From the NCBI GenBank assembly GCA_049999725.1, contig JBNGIS010034285.1:62001-126000 (forward strand): a DNA stretch of 64,000 nucleotides, in the 5' to 3' direction. Of this stretch, positions 44,466 to 56,378 are shown one piece after another. The stretch's first letter is position 1, and each line of letters begins with the position of its first letter. The translations under genes were made by a program, and so were the position numbers. The notes below the pieces were generated by a model. It did no database searches and was not told where the DNA came from. It worked only from the letters and a program-made list of their open reading frames with translations. This DNA is from Haplomitrium mnioides (Eukaryota > Marchantiophyta > Haplomitriopsida > Calobryales).

Positions 44466-47400
44466 TTTGCATGCAGTAGCCTCGCGCTCTGAGATTGCTT
44501 GTGCATCAACCCTTCTCAGAATTGACATCCTTCGATGTATACCCCCCTCAAGCAATCGCCGCGTCTCTCCGCGAACCTCGGCGCTCTTCGTTTGAATTCG
44601 TTAATCCAGTTAGGCTCATCACGGGAAATGTCGACGCGTGGCTTCAATGGTGGTTAATCTCGTTACCCCGAAAGATAGACGCGTGCCGCATGTCATGCCA
44701 GTTGGTCGAGAAACGACAAATGCAACAATAACAGGAGTCCAAGGAATCTTGCTGGTAGAGATTCCGCAGATTCCCGCAGAGCCAGGTCCGAAGAGTCCTT
44801 CGGAAAAGAGTTCCGAAGTACCCCACGGAACCTGGTCCACGGAATCTCAGCAGATTCCCGTGCAGATTCCCATTTCTTCTCCACGTGCCACATCATCTAA
44901 TGCTCCGCCGTCCGACGCCGCCCCGCAAGAGGGTAGGCTGACCGTCGCTTTGACTTCTTTCCGCAGTTGACCATCGGAATCCTTTCCTCTCTTCTCTGAG
45001 TGCCACGTTGTCCGAAGGGCGCCGCCCGACGCTGCCTCGCAAAGTGGTAGGCGGACCGTCGCGCTGACCCTTCTTTCGATGTTGACCCGTGAACCACATT
45101 CTCCTTCGTCCACGTTTCCGAATCGCTCTGCGGACTCCCAGCTCTCACCACGTCATCTGAAGAGCCGCTACGGACTCCCTTCGCTCTTTGCCGGTCCCGT
45201 CGACAATTTATCACCCTTTCGGCCCTTCTGTGCTCTTCCCCCTGACAGATCCCTGCTAAGTCGCCCTTTCGGCTTCCTTGGTTCTTCCTTGGTCGGAACG
45301 TTGATGAATCATCTTTTTGACATCGTCCGTCTTCCTTCGGACAGACCCACGCTATGTCACCCTTTCGGTGCTTCCTTGGAGATCCTTGTTTGGACTCTTT
45401 GCTGATCCCTCTTAAGTGGGTTACCCACATCGTAAGATGGATCGGAACCACCTTAAGTGGGATCTCCACTTAGGAAGGTGGCTTCCCGTAGACCCACAGA
45501 CTCCCTGGAGTTGCCACGTTTCCGTGGATTCGCGGATTCGAAGAAACGAGTTGGATCGGCTCTTGCAAGCGCGCTTCTGCTTGCGGGATTGAGGCGTCCC
45601 TCTTCCCTAGCCTTGCACACCTTTGTGACGATCTTAGTTCCTCATTTCTTCCCCAATCCTTGATTCCCGATTATTGGCCGCTACAGAACGTGTCCGCGAT
45701 CTGCCTCCCTTGATTGCATTTGGATGTCAGCTTGTGGACTCAATCTTCCTTCTCAGATCACTTTGCCTGGATTGGTCGTTCCCTTCTCCCCTACTCGACC
45801 ACGATCCCCGCATTCTCCCTGAAGCTCACGGCTTCCCATTGTCCTGCTTTAGATTTCGAAATGGGACCCCTCCAGTGCCTGGCGATCACTTCCCTCTTCT
45901 CATCCTCTCGCCATGATCATGTTTCCCTCCTAGGAATCATGCGTCCTGCTCTTAACTATATGTTTGAGAGTAAACCCGTCATTCTTGAGAGACCTTCACA
46001 CTTGCTAAGGGTCATTGGTTCAGAATTGCTTTCGATTTACTGAATTCTGTCTCAGTGCTTCAAATCACTGGCTGATAGGTGGCATTGGAACAATTTCTCT
46101 CTCATAAGTATTAAAGCACCTCGAAAGCAATGGACCAACTCCAATTAGTGAGTATGAGCAAATCACCTAGATCTAAGTGGAACAAGATCGTTTCAGAAGA
46201 AGAAAAGGGAGTTCTGTTAGCTAGCGAGTAGGGGGGGACGCCACTAAAATTTGATGGAAGCGCAAGAGACCCTGTAAGTAGCGTTGAGACGCAGGAATTG
46301 AGGCCCGAGCAGGGAGGAACAGAGTGCTCACTAGAGGTAATCTGTCGAGAGGAGGAGGGAAGGGTGACCTCGAAAGGGAGGAAGGAGCAGGGACTAGGAG
46401 AGGAGGATCCAAGACACAGAGCGGAGATTGAAGAGTGGTAGCGCGAGGAGGGGACCGCAGACAAGGAAAGGCCGCAACACAAGCTTTCAGATGCTGCACA
46501 TTAGAAGCAGAAATCGGGAAGGCAAAGGAGGGGGCCATGGCCTTCGTAAGCAACGACTACGCCAAGGATCGGGGGATGCTCCGATCGCTCAAGCGTTAAC
46601 GTGTTCTACTGGGGTCTGCAACCCTTTTCTTCAAGGTGTGCGGGCCTTTGCGGAAATGTGGCATCCTCAAGGGTCTCTGGGAGATTCAGCGGAGACGTGG
46701 TAGGTGCGGGGGTGTCTGCAAGCTCTTGTGGAAATGTGGCGTCATTAGAGGGCTCTGAGAGATTCAGCGGAGATGTGGTAAGTGCAAGGGTGTCCTCGAG
46801 CCTTGGCGGAAACGTGGCAGCCTCATAGGTCTCTAGGAGATTCAGCAAAGACATGGCATGCACGATGGTGTCTGCGAGTCTTTGAGGAAACGTGGCAGGC
46901 ATGGGGGTGTCCGCGGTCAACTTCAGAATTGCAGGTCAAAGGTGGCGGTTCAACTTCCCCTTTGAAAATGGCGTCAAAACACGCTACCTCAAACACATGG
47001 CACTCGAGAGGAGCCTGTAGGATTCTTCGGACCTTGGTCAACTGTGGAATTGCGGGTCAAAGGTGGAGGTCCAACCCCGTTGAAAACGACGTCGGACGGC
47101 GCTCTACGGAACCAAGTCAACTGTGGACCCAGAGGTTCCATGAGTTCCTTCGAACTCCCTATCCGAGGAATATTCTAGAATCTCTCGTAGTCAATGTCAG
47201 AACCAAAGATCAGCGCGGCATTCCAACTTCCCCGTTGAAAACGGTGTCGGACAGTGTTACCTCAACACGTGGCACTTCGGAGGAGCCCGTTGGATTCCTC
47301 GGACTCCGGTCAACTTCGGAATTGCGGGTCAAGGGTGGTGGTCCAACTTCCCTATTGAAAACGATGTCGGACAGCGCTACCTCAGACACATGGCACTCCA

Positions 47401-49140
47401 GAAGAGCCCATAGGATTCCTCGGACTCTGGTCAGCTGATTCCTTGGACCCTGGTCCAACTTCATTGTGGAAAACAACGTCGGACGACAACCACTAAAGAA
47501 AGTCAACCTCAGAGCTCAAGGTCCGAGGGATTCCTTGGACTCACTTGTCCGTTGGATTCTTCGGACTTGGGTCTGTGGTTAACTACAGATTGGGGTCAAT
47601 GCGGCGGTCAAGCTTCCAAGTTGAAGACGGCATCGGACGGCGGCCATGGGGGAAAATTCAATAGCGGAGTCTGCCCCATGGGATTCTTTGGAACTATGTT
47701 CCGTGGGATTCTTCGGAACTCTGTTCCACATGATTTTTCGGACTCAAATTCACGGAATTTCTCAGACTTGACCCTGTACACCTCAAAATCGACCATTGTA
47801 CTTGGATCTATCTACGAATAGACGTGACAGATGTTCCCACGTCCGGAGCCTAGGCCTAATGGGAATAACAACTTTTTCAAATGGGAAGGATTCGCATGGG
47901 CGCAAGCGCGAAGGGTATACATTAACGAGCTGCAACATTGAACGGGTTGATGTTGGTATGAAAGCAAGCTCGAGACGTGCAAGCAATCTCGGGATAGGAA
48001 GACGCAACGAGATAAGGCAGAAGGGATTACAGTGAAAATTTACATGAAGCGAGTGTACTCGTGCAGGGGGCTAGTAAGGGTGGAGGTGGACTGGAGGGGC
48101 ATCGAGAATCTTTGAGCGGGGAGCTCTAGAGGCTCAGGCGATCCAAGTGGACTCATCTCTGCGGGTGGACCAGTAGCGGAGGTGAATCGATACAGGAAAT
48201 TGAAGGGGATCCAATCTGTTGAGAATTCGGAAGAGGCTGCCAAGTGGGACCTTGGAGTCATCTTTGCATCATCTATGCAACAACAAAAAACCCAAAAGTG
48301 CTCCAAGTGCATTCTGGTTTATTCTTTCAAGTGGAGCTAAGAGGAGGGTAGTTGCGTTAGTGCCTGCGCAATGTAGAGAAGACCTGTTCAAGGTTCGAAA
48401 GTGGAGTGAGTTGCCAACAGTCAAGAGGACTGTCTTCAAGAGGTGGAAGTTATAGAAATCCTCTTCCGAGCTTGAGGAAGTAAATCTACAGCTTCTCACG
48501 AGGGAAGTTAAAAAACTATTTGGAAGAAGAATGTGTGTATGGGAGAGGAAAGGAAGACTGAGGTGGTAAGTTGAAGAAGGGAGGAGTCTACTGGAGGGAG
48601 ATCAATCCTGGTGATCCTCTAAGGCCTATGATTATGGTAAAGTGCAATGAATGTGTATGTCTGTAATTTTGTATGAGTGTGTTGGTTAGAATTGAGTTAT
48701 GTTGCATTGTATAAAAATAGCTAGAACTCGGATTCTCAAGGTATACTAGTTGTTCAGACCCTGGGACAGCCTTGTGAAGGGGGAATCAAGTCCTTTGACA
48801 TTGTTCAGTAGCTTAGGGGTTATTGCATTGTGCTCTTGAATTGTATACAAGGTGGCTGGGCCCAGATTTGGGACCCCTGAATTACATTGAAGATTACCAC
48901 AAAAGTATATGGGTGTATTTGCATGGGTATTTCGGCATTGAGTGTGAATGAGCAGTTGGGGTGTTGAATTGATTGTTGGAGAGAGGAAAGGCTTGTAAGG
49001 TGAAGAAGAGTTCCTCAAAGCATCAAAGTGATAATTGGATAGGGGCCATCGTACAAAAGAATGTATTTCCCCTGTTTTTGTCCTCCTCTGCCTTCCAAGT
49101 GGCACCTAAGAAGGCTAAGCTCTGAAAGAGGGGAGTGACA

Positions 49141-49170
49141 TAAATTTTTGGCGCTAGAAAGAGTGCAAGA
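49141..49170 (+). other. Primer binding site of A5
   Basis: TGGCGCTAGAAAGAGTG, with TGGCGCTAG at 49149-49157, eight bases after the LTR. Confidence 0.65.
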
Positions 49171-50400
49171 GGTTTGCAGAAACCTATGACCAACCCGATG
49201 CCAAGTTATCATCTTTCGAAGGAGTAATGTTTTCCCCTCAATTGAGGTAATGAGCCATAACCGCGTGCAAAGGAAAAGATGGGCTAAGTATGTGTCAGAA
49301 TACTCTTCTAATGGTTCAAGTAGCAATGAGAAAACAAAGGAGAGCTCTACATCCACCCTAGAAAATGACAGTGACTTTGATAGCAGTAGCTCCGATGATT
49401 ACAGATCTTCGAGAAGGAAGAAGCAAAAAAAGGAGCGAAAGAAGAAGAAGGCTGCCAAGGAGAGGGAAGCTTGTTTAGCGGAATTGAATTCAAAGATAGA
49501 GGTAATGCAGGTCCTCCTTACAAGCATCAAGCCAAATTTAGAAAAAATAGCATGTACCTCCCAAGCTGGACAATCAGATGGATTGGTCGCAAACGGACCA
49601 CTGAGATTGATCGTTATGGTGTGCTGGAATTGTGGTCAGCTTGGACATGTTTCTTCCAACTACCTTGAACCATGGGGGCAAAAGTATGAGTATCCAATAG
49701 CAATACATTCCCAGTATGAAGAGGAGGAATCGGTCTGGATAAAGGGGGAAACCTTTGCCTCTGAGGATTGTTATCAAGTAAGGGCCAAAGCAAGTTCCAA
49801 GTCTCACCAGAGGGGCAAGTGCAAGAAGGGGCCAAAGGCTAAGAAAGCTATGAATCAAGTGTGGTCATCTATGAGTGATTCTGAATATGAGACAGAAGAC
49901 CCCACATTGTTTCACCCAACACAACTAGAAGCAAAGGGAGAATCGCTCGGTGCCTCGGAGGCGACTCACGAAGAGAGGGCAGACAAAACGAACCTGAAGA
50001 ATGTCCCGGAGTAGCAATTGCTAGGCAATCCAAATGAGCTCAAGGAGGTGGGAGCATCCTTGGTAGCGGTGCACAATCTTATTCCTTGCATCGTTCGGAC
50101 TGAGGCAGAAGAATCAGAACCAGAAGAAGAACAATCCGCGCACATGTTAAGGGACCAATGAAGGGCCCAACTAGAGCAAAGAGGGGAGGCACAACTGGAC
50201 CTAATCCCCTACAAGAGGAGAAACCCCGGAAGACAAATGTCGGTCAAGCCCCGAACCTTAGCTAAGAGGGGAGTCGACATTGGTGTACCCAGTTGGGGGT
50301 AGTCATGACAAGCAATCGCCAAGTGTCGTCGAGTTAGAGCCTCTTTAAGTGGCGGAATGAGTGATAATAGAAATGAGCATTTGCAGCCCGGAAAACCGGA
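49171..50400 (+). pseudogene. gag: A5 gag, divergent and truncated
   Basis: The open frame 49250-50014 (254 codons) covers the acidic Ser-rich linker (SEYSSNGSSSNEKTKESS), a Lys-rich part (RRKKQKKERKKKKAAKE) and a zinc knuckle CWNCGQLGHVSSNY (49622-49663, last Cys lost). It then passes ASEDCYQVRAKASSKSH and a long charged tail (PTQLEAKGESLGASEA). The capsid is missing: the primer site is followed within about 100 bases by the linker. The tail differs from other A copies and is a distinct subfamily. After 50014 the reading has stops and fades. It is cut at 50400 by the D LTR. Confidence 0.75.
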
Positions 50401-51962
50401 AGGTAAGGACAAGACCATCTTATTGGTTGTTCATGGGTTCTTTTGGATTATGCTCTCAGATATTTTGAAGATAATAGAGAAAGCAGCAAGGAAGAAAGGG
50501 GATCATTGAGGGGAACAAACATTGAAGGGAGAGATATCAAAGAGTGGGTGCTCAAGGCACGGAAGTTCTACAATGGAGTTGAAGGATCTTATAGGTGGCA
50601 CTCTTGGAAATGGACAGAGGATTATTTGTTGCTTCTAATTTTCCTCTTCCAAATCCATTCTTCATTGGGCTGCGGATAATTCCTCGAGACCACTTTCGAT
50701 AGTGGATAGTATATCACTTTGGTGATAATTTTCTAACTTCGGTGATGAATTCACCAATTCTTATGTTGTTTCCAATCATCACCTATGGAGAACAATGGTA
50801 CCTTACCATCTACATTATGACCTGATGTAGAGAGTTGTTTCTCAAATCGTCGTCAAAGAGTGTTTCGGTTTTCGGTAAATGTTGAAAAGTCGGAGCTGCA
50901 ACTGGTGGAGCGTCGCCAAATGATCATCTGATTGAAGAGGACTCAATTTTACCTTCTGTTTCTTTCACCTTTATTTCTTGTCAACACAAATAGCTTATGT
51001 TCTATGGTTCTTATACCAAAAAACAAAAGTGAGTTAACTTGAAGTTAGTAAAAACCTAAAGGAAGGAGAGAATGAGTTCGTTTTTCTGAAGGTTCGAGGA
51101 GTTTCCAGAGGAAGTGGAGTTTGTCTAAGGTAAGGATTAAAATTTCAAGAAGAGTGGCATCCCTTTGGAACACATTTCAAGTCGTTTGGAGCTTTGAAAA
51201 AATACTTATGAGTGTTTGCAGGTGAAGGGGTCAAATTGAAGGGCAGATCGTCTTTCAAGCAATAGGATCAAGTATGCAAAGAATCTGGAAACAAACAGAA
51301 AACCATTGGAAAGCTGACAACAAGGGCTAAAATTTGAAGACAAGTTTCTATTCAATTTGAGTTGGGGTTGTTCTTTACTAGCAAGTTGAAGATTGAGTAC
51401 CAATTGAAAGGTTGTTTCAAATTCACTTCTCATTCGACTTTGAGTTGTGAATTCTTGCATTCTATCAAGAGAAGATTATCAGTTGAGAATTTAGTAACCT
51501 GAAGATGGTAGTATGGTACAATAGTGTGTGAAGTTTCAAGGCTATTCTCTTAGAAGTGAAGAAGTTGCTACCTAGGAAGTTTAGGGGTGTTATTTTGTTT
51601 GGTTTTTTTTCAAACAACATTGAATCTTTGAGAGTAATGAGCAATTCGCTAAAGATTTTGAGCTGAAATTTTCATACAGATTTATATTGTACCCTAGATT
51701 TCAGCCTGAGAGTTTCAGACCCTAGCAACAAGCAAGTCATGCATTCTCTTTGACAACACTCAAACAAAGAGTTGGAGAAAACTATTTTTTTTTGGGTTTG
51801 TGATCAAACATTTATTGAATATAGGAAATACATGAGAACCTAAATCTCTGTCAAAGTTGATCATTCCAAACCACTGAACCACAGAGCTTCTCCCATTTGT
51901 ATAACAATCTCTACAGCCATACACCCCGCATATTTCCAGAATAAGAAAACTGCCACGCGACA
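50401..51962 (+). repeat. D 5' LTR, left end truncated
   Basis: Begins AGGTAAGGACAAGACC, matching 57195 in the 3' LTR, so about 180 bases of the LTR start are missing. Ends ACTGCCACGCGACA. It includes one degenerate copy of the LTR ORF (50607-50825, with TAG where the solo LTR has CAG). The remainder (50830-51900) is AT-rich with no visible gene. Confidence 0.85.
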
Positions 51963-51982
51963 ATTGGTGAGCTTGACGTGAA
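51963..51982 (+). other. Primer binding site of D
   Basis: TGGTGAGCTTGACGTGAA starts at 51965, two bases after the LTR, like B at 8999. Confidence 0.55.
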
Positions 51983-52032
51983 ACTCTACAGTGGAGAGTG
52001 AGTGTGCGAGTTTAGAAGACTCTAGCAGAACT

Positions 52033-53803
52033 ATGGGTTCTTTAGGATGAAGAACTCCCATGTTACAATTGGATCTTGCTTTTACGGAAATGTTCTAAGC
52101 ATTTGCTATGTTTATGCAACAACAACAAGCCTCCGACCAAAAAGAAGCCATGGTGACTAGAGCTTTGCAATCTGTAGTGGGATTGCTGGATCAATTTGAT
52201 GGGAGAAATATCTCCAAGTATTTGAAATACTATTCTAGAGAGATAGAACTCAACAAAGTTCCAGAGAGAGAGATGATACAAACCTTTGAGTTGGCCATAG
52301 TGTCAGAATTGAGAGGCTCGATGAGAGAGCTTATTCGAGTCTATGGAGGTGATTGGGAGAGTTTTTTCTATCCAACTTATAGAAGAATTTTCACTGGAGG
52401 ATGCAGATAGAGTGACCAAAAAGTCATTCATTGAATGGGTAAATCGAACCAACAAAGGGTTGAATGCAAGTGAGATTTTTCAGGAATTTGAGAGGCAATT
52501 TTCACAATTGTCTTGTATCAAAAAATTGACCTTAGAGAAGGACAAGGTGGAGCTGTTTTTACAGGCAGCAAATGATGATTTTCAAAGAGAGTTGGAGTTA
52601 CTGTTAGAAGATAAGACCAAAGATAATGGTCTAACTTTCGACTAGAAGGAAGTATGTGAAGTTGTAAGTTTGTTAACAAAGAGAGAATCTAGAAGAGGGA
52701 ATGTAGTGGTGAGGCATGATGTAAGACCACCACCTACAATAGTACCTCGCAAACATCCGGTGGTACCTACACTTCCTACTACCACTATTACATTGCCTAC
52801 TACTCATCTTCCTACTCTTGCTCCACAAAGAGATGCAGTGGAAGAGTTAGTGAAAGGAATGAAAGATCTCCAGATAAAATTGGCAAAATTGGAAGTGAAG
52901 AAAGAGGCAAGCAACGCTCAGCCTACTCAAAAACCTGGATATGTCCAGCGGTGCATCTGGTGTGATAACATCGAACATTCAAGGAAAGAATGTGGAGATT
53001 TTGCTCATTCTATTCATCTAGGAGTAATCTATTAGAAAGAGGACAAGATTGCTCTCAAAGATACAGGTGAGATCCTCAAAACCAATTTCAGAAAAGGAGG
53101 AATGAAGGGAGTTGTTTAAGAGTACCTGTAGAAACTTGCTAGTACGCAAGTAGAGGCCACCTATGGAACTGAGGTGGAGCATGAATTCACCAGACATGTA
53201 GAACCCAGTTGGATGTGGAGTTGTGCCCTCTTTGTTATGGAAGAAGGCAACACTAAAAAAGCAGATTTGTTAAAAGTTGCCACAACTATCAGAACTACTA
53301 CTGGATGGGATGATCCAGTAGAAACTCTTTCAGTTCATGCTTATATTGCCAAAAATCAGCATGAGGCTTATGTAGAAGAGAAAAGAAGAAGGGAAGAAGC
53401 CGGTACTAGTGAGGAGAGGCCATCTTCAAAGAGGCCACAAAGAGGTGAGAAAACACATCCATCAAGAGAGGAAACTATGGAGGATGTTTTGCCTTCCGCT
53501 CTTGACAAGGGAAAAACTAAAGAACGAGAAAAAGCTCCAGCATACAAGTTGCAATCTAACATTGAGGCAACCACAGATCTCAGAAGAGTATTGGAAGAAA
53601 GAGTGCTCAATGCCAAGATTGAGTTCACCTTAGGAGAGATTCTTGGGATCGCTAAGAAAGAATTTCTTGATGTCATTAGCAATACTATTAAGAGGAAAAG
53701 GCAATTGATTAGTGAGATAGCCATGGCTTATGCTCTTGAGATAAGAGTTACCAAAGAAGAGGAGCTAGAGTTAGCTCAAGGTGCAATTGGAGCAAGCGGA
53801 TGA
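52033..53803 (+). pseudogene. gag: Gag of D
   Basis: The capsid part: MFMQQQQASDQKEAMVTRAL, SVVGLLDQFDGRNISKYLKY, EREMIQTFELAIVSELRG, then after a frameshift near 52390 VTKKSFIEWVNRTNKGLNAS, KDKVELFLQAANDDFQREL, CEVVSLLTKRESRRGNV. A Pro/Thr-rich stretch (52730-52820) and a coiled Lys-rich segment lead to the knuckle CIWCDNIEHSRKEC (52952-52993). The frame 53174-53803 (SVHAYIAKNQHEAYVEEKRR, REETMEDVLPSALDKGKT) is the gag-protease linker shared with B. Breaks: TAG at about 52645, a stop at about 53032 and stops near 53117. The 5' start is also damaged (TAG in the first codons). Confidence 0.82.
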
Positions 53804-54490
53804 AAAGTCCTCAAGCCACTACTCAAAAAGCCATTGGGCTAGAGCCACTACTGAGACAGTGGTGAAGATAGAGGACTTGGTTGATCCAGTGATTGCACTA
53901 ATTGATCATGGATCAGAGATTAATCTTGTCTCTACTAATACCTACAAACAGGGAAAGTGGCCAATTGATACAAACCATGGTTGGGTAATTCGGGCAGCAA
54001 ATAATTCACGATGAGAGATTTTTGGAGCTTGCCTAAATGTGAGAGTGAAGGTTGGGGATGTAATTACAGAGCAAAATTTCTTTGTGCAAGATGGCACATC
54101 ATATCTAGTGATCCTTGGGCAGCTTTATATTACAACTACAAGGAAGGATGGAAACAAAAGTTTTGGATGATGGATCAACATATGCTCGAGTGCGCAATGA
54201 AGATGAAAGAAAGGTGGTACAGTTTCTAACTGTCCATGCAAATCATGAAAGGAACCGAGATAGCTTGGGAAACTATTCTTCACCTACAATCACATAAGAG
54301 TTTCAGGATTTTTGATGGATGCCACGATAGAGCGAAACTATAGTGGTACAACCGAAGACGTGCTCTCGCTACAGAAAGAAACTACCTTTTGTACAAAAGT
54401 TGTGAAGTTTTTTTAGAGTGGATTTGCTGTATATACATAGCTTGTGGATTTGCCTAGTTGGGAGAGAAAAGAAATCAAAAGAATAGAAAA
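53804..54490 (+). pseudogene. pol: Aspartic protease of D
   Basis: DPVIALIDHGSEINLVSTNT, with the catalytic triplet D-H-G at about 53906, is followed by WPIDTNHGWVIRAANNSR, a stop, then GACLNVRVKVGDVITEQNFF and YLVILGQLYITTTR in another frame. B has Asn at the Asp. The DHG form differs from the usual DTG/DSG. The spacer to RT (54300-54490) is badly broken. Confidence 0.72.
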
Positions 54491-56378
54491 ATATTTCAAA
54501 AAAATGAGTGTAATGGGTGAAGATGAAGAAATTTTAGGTGTCTATTTGGAGTAAGGGGTTGAAGATCCTCTTAATTTGCTTGCTATGATTGGAGTTGGAG
54601 ATGAAGACAAGGTGGTGCTATTATATTCCAGAGAGCTCTATTCAGCCATTGAATCATTTGTAGGACTTGAGACTAGAGTGGAAATAAGATACAAGACAGT
54701 GAAGAAGAAAGTAAAACCTGTAGTCCACCTTCTTGCACTTGATTCTAGTGTGTAAGTAAGAAAGGCTTCAAAAGAAAAGAGTTTGAGAGAGATTTCCAAA
54801 ATTGGACAAAAGTTTACTCATACTACCTTGGAGGAGTTTAAGATTGTTTCAGGAGATTTTCTTTTCCTTCAAGAGGAGGATGTATTAAGAGATATGCTCA
54901 AGAAGCAAGGAAAGGAATTTTCTTTTAAGCCTCATGAAATTGGGTGTGTAAATCAATATGTGGTCACACCGATGATTATTTTTACGGTTCCAAATGCACC
55001 TTGGGACTTGAAGCCAATTCTAGTACCAAGAGCTCATCTACCAAAGTTCTTTGACCTCTTTAAGGAGAAAATACATATGAAGATTTTGGAGCCATCTTTT
55101 GGTCATTATTCTAGCCGATGGTTTACAGTGCCTAAGAAAAGTGGAGCGCTGCGATTTATTCAAGATATGCAACCTATAAATCAAGTGACTATCCGAAATA
55201 CAAGTGTAGGGCCTATTGTTGGAGAGTTTGTAGAGGCATTTGTAGGGAGAGCTATCTATTCTATGGGTGATCTCTAATCTAGTTATGACCAATTCTAGCT
55301 TGGTGAAGGGAGTAGGGATATAACAACTATGAGGACAACATTGGGTTTATTGAGAATGTGCACTTTAACTCAAGGTGCTACAAACTTTGTGGCACATATG
55401 ATGAATGGGATGAATAAAGTCTTGAAAGATTTTATCTCAAAAAAAACTATGCTATTTCTTGATAATATTCCAATTGAAGGATGCATAGAAGAAGAGAAAA
55501 ACAAAGATATAGATGAAAGAGGGTGTCGAAAATTTGTCATGGATCATATTTCCGATTGTGATCACATTTTGATAAGGTTGGAAGAAGTACATTTAACCTT
55601 GTCAGGGGTAAAATCATCCTTTAGAGTTCATGAGGTTGTGATTATTGGGCACCTATGTGGTTGGTTTGGCCGAAAACCCGATCAAGAGAAGATTGATGTC
55701 ATTCAGCGACTAAATGATACATGTAGCTCAGCAACAGAGGTGCACAAATTTCTAGGAGCATGTGTCTTCTACCATGTGTGGGTCCCTTATTTTGCACATG
55801 TGCCAAATCCTTTGTACAATTTGTTGCGCAATGGAAAGGAGTTTCGGTGGGAAGATATCCACACTACAACAGTGCAAAAGCTGAAGAAATTATGATCTTC
55901 TCAACTTGTTCTCAAAGAGTGAGCTATGAAATGAGAAGCCAGTAATCTTGACTATAGATGCTAGTTCTATTGCTATAGGTTGGGCCATTGGGCAAAATCA
56001 GGAGGAAGGAAATCGGTTTGCAATTCTGTTTGGAGCAAAAGTGTTGAGCAAACGACAAAGAAGTTATCTACAGGTGAAGAGAGAGTTGTGGGGGGTGCTA
56101 GCAGCTATGAAAGCTGAGAAAGAATACCTAATTGGAGCACAATTGATTGTGGAAACAGATTTTTTGCCTTTGTTGGGGATGATTACTAACTGCAACATGC
56201 CTGATATTGCAATGTTGCCTTGGATTGCCTATATCAAGTCATTGAATCTAGAATTCAAACACATAGCAGGGAAGGATAATGTAGTGGCATATATGCTCTC
56301 TAGAGCTAGATATGAACAAGAGGACAAGATGGTTGAAGACATTGATGATGTAGGCACTGAATTTTATTCACATGCATA
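54491..56378 (+). pseudogene. pol: Reverse transcriptase and RNase H of D
   Basis: The RT N-terminal part is at 54783-55277: LRDMLKKQGKEFSFKPHEIG, PRAHLPKFFDLFKEKIHMKI, RWFTVPKKSGALRFIQDMQP, YSMGDL, then a TAA in the palm. It resumes at 55329: RTTLGLLRMCTLTQGATNFV, FLDN (codons 55461-55466; second Asp of the box is Asn), HLTLSGVKSSFRVHEVVIIG, EVHKFLGACVFYHVWVPYFA. RNase H is at 55948: TIDASSIAIGWAIG, QVKRELWGVL (Glu), VETDFLPLLG (Asp). The last catalytic Asp is Tyr (DNVVAYMLSR, normally VADxLSR). A frameshift lies near 55895. Inactive. Confidence 0.88.

Larger units (their letters stand above)
42783..46077 (-). repeat. Inverted solo LTR with perfect 5-bp target duplication
   Basis: It starts TGTCACTCCCCTGTTTCTGG, the reverse complement of an A-type LTR end. 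It finishes TTGAAGCACTG-type complement ending CTGATA, whose reverse complement (TATCAGCCAGTGA) matches the LTR start TGTCAGCTAGTGA. GGTGG lies on both sides (42778-42782, 46078-46082). No gag or pol is inside, so it is a solo LTR made by LTR-LTR recombination. Its internal sequence is a different subfamily, with a 33-bp tandem repeat and a ~270-bp duplication. Short ORFs here are not supported. Confidence 0.88.
42731..49140 (+). repeat. A5 5' LTR, interrupted by an inverted solo LTR
   Basis: The LTR starts TGTGAGCTAATGACATAGAG at 42731 and breaks at 42782. It resumes at 46078 (GGTGGCATTGGAACAATTTC) and ends GGGGAGTGACA at 49140. Without the insert and one copy of the duplication it is about 3110 bp, in line with the A4 LTR (3068 bp). 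It lies inside the chromovirus integrase; AACTT (42726-42730) would be the left target copy. It has the usual leader, ACGTGGC blocks (46630-46900), TTGAAAAC units and array. An ACACGTGGC motif is at 47265. Confidence 0.85.

Noticed and set aside
44495-46043. Several 70-190 codon ORFs on both strands in the solo LTR
   Set aside because: They sit in GC-rich LTR repeats, overlap each other in many frames and match no domain.
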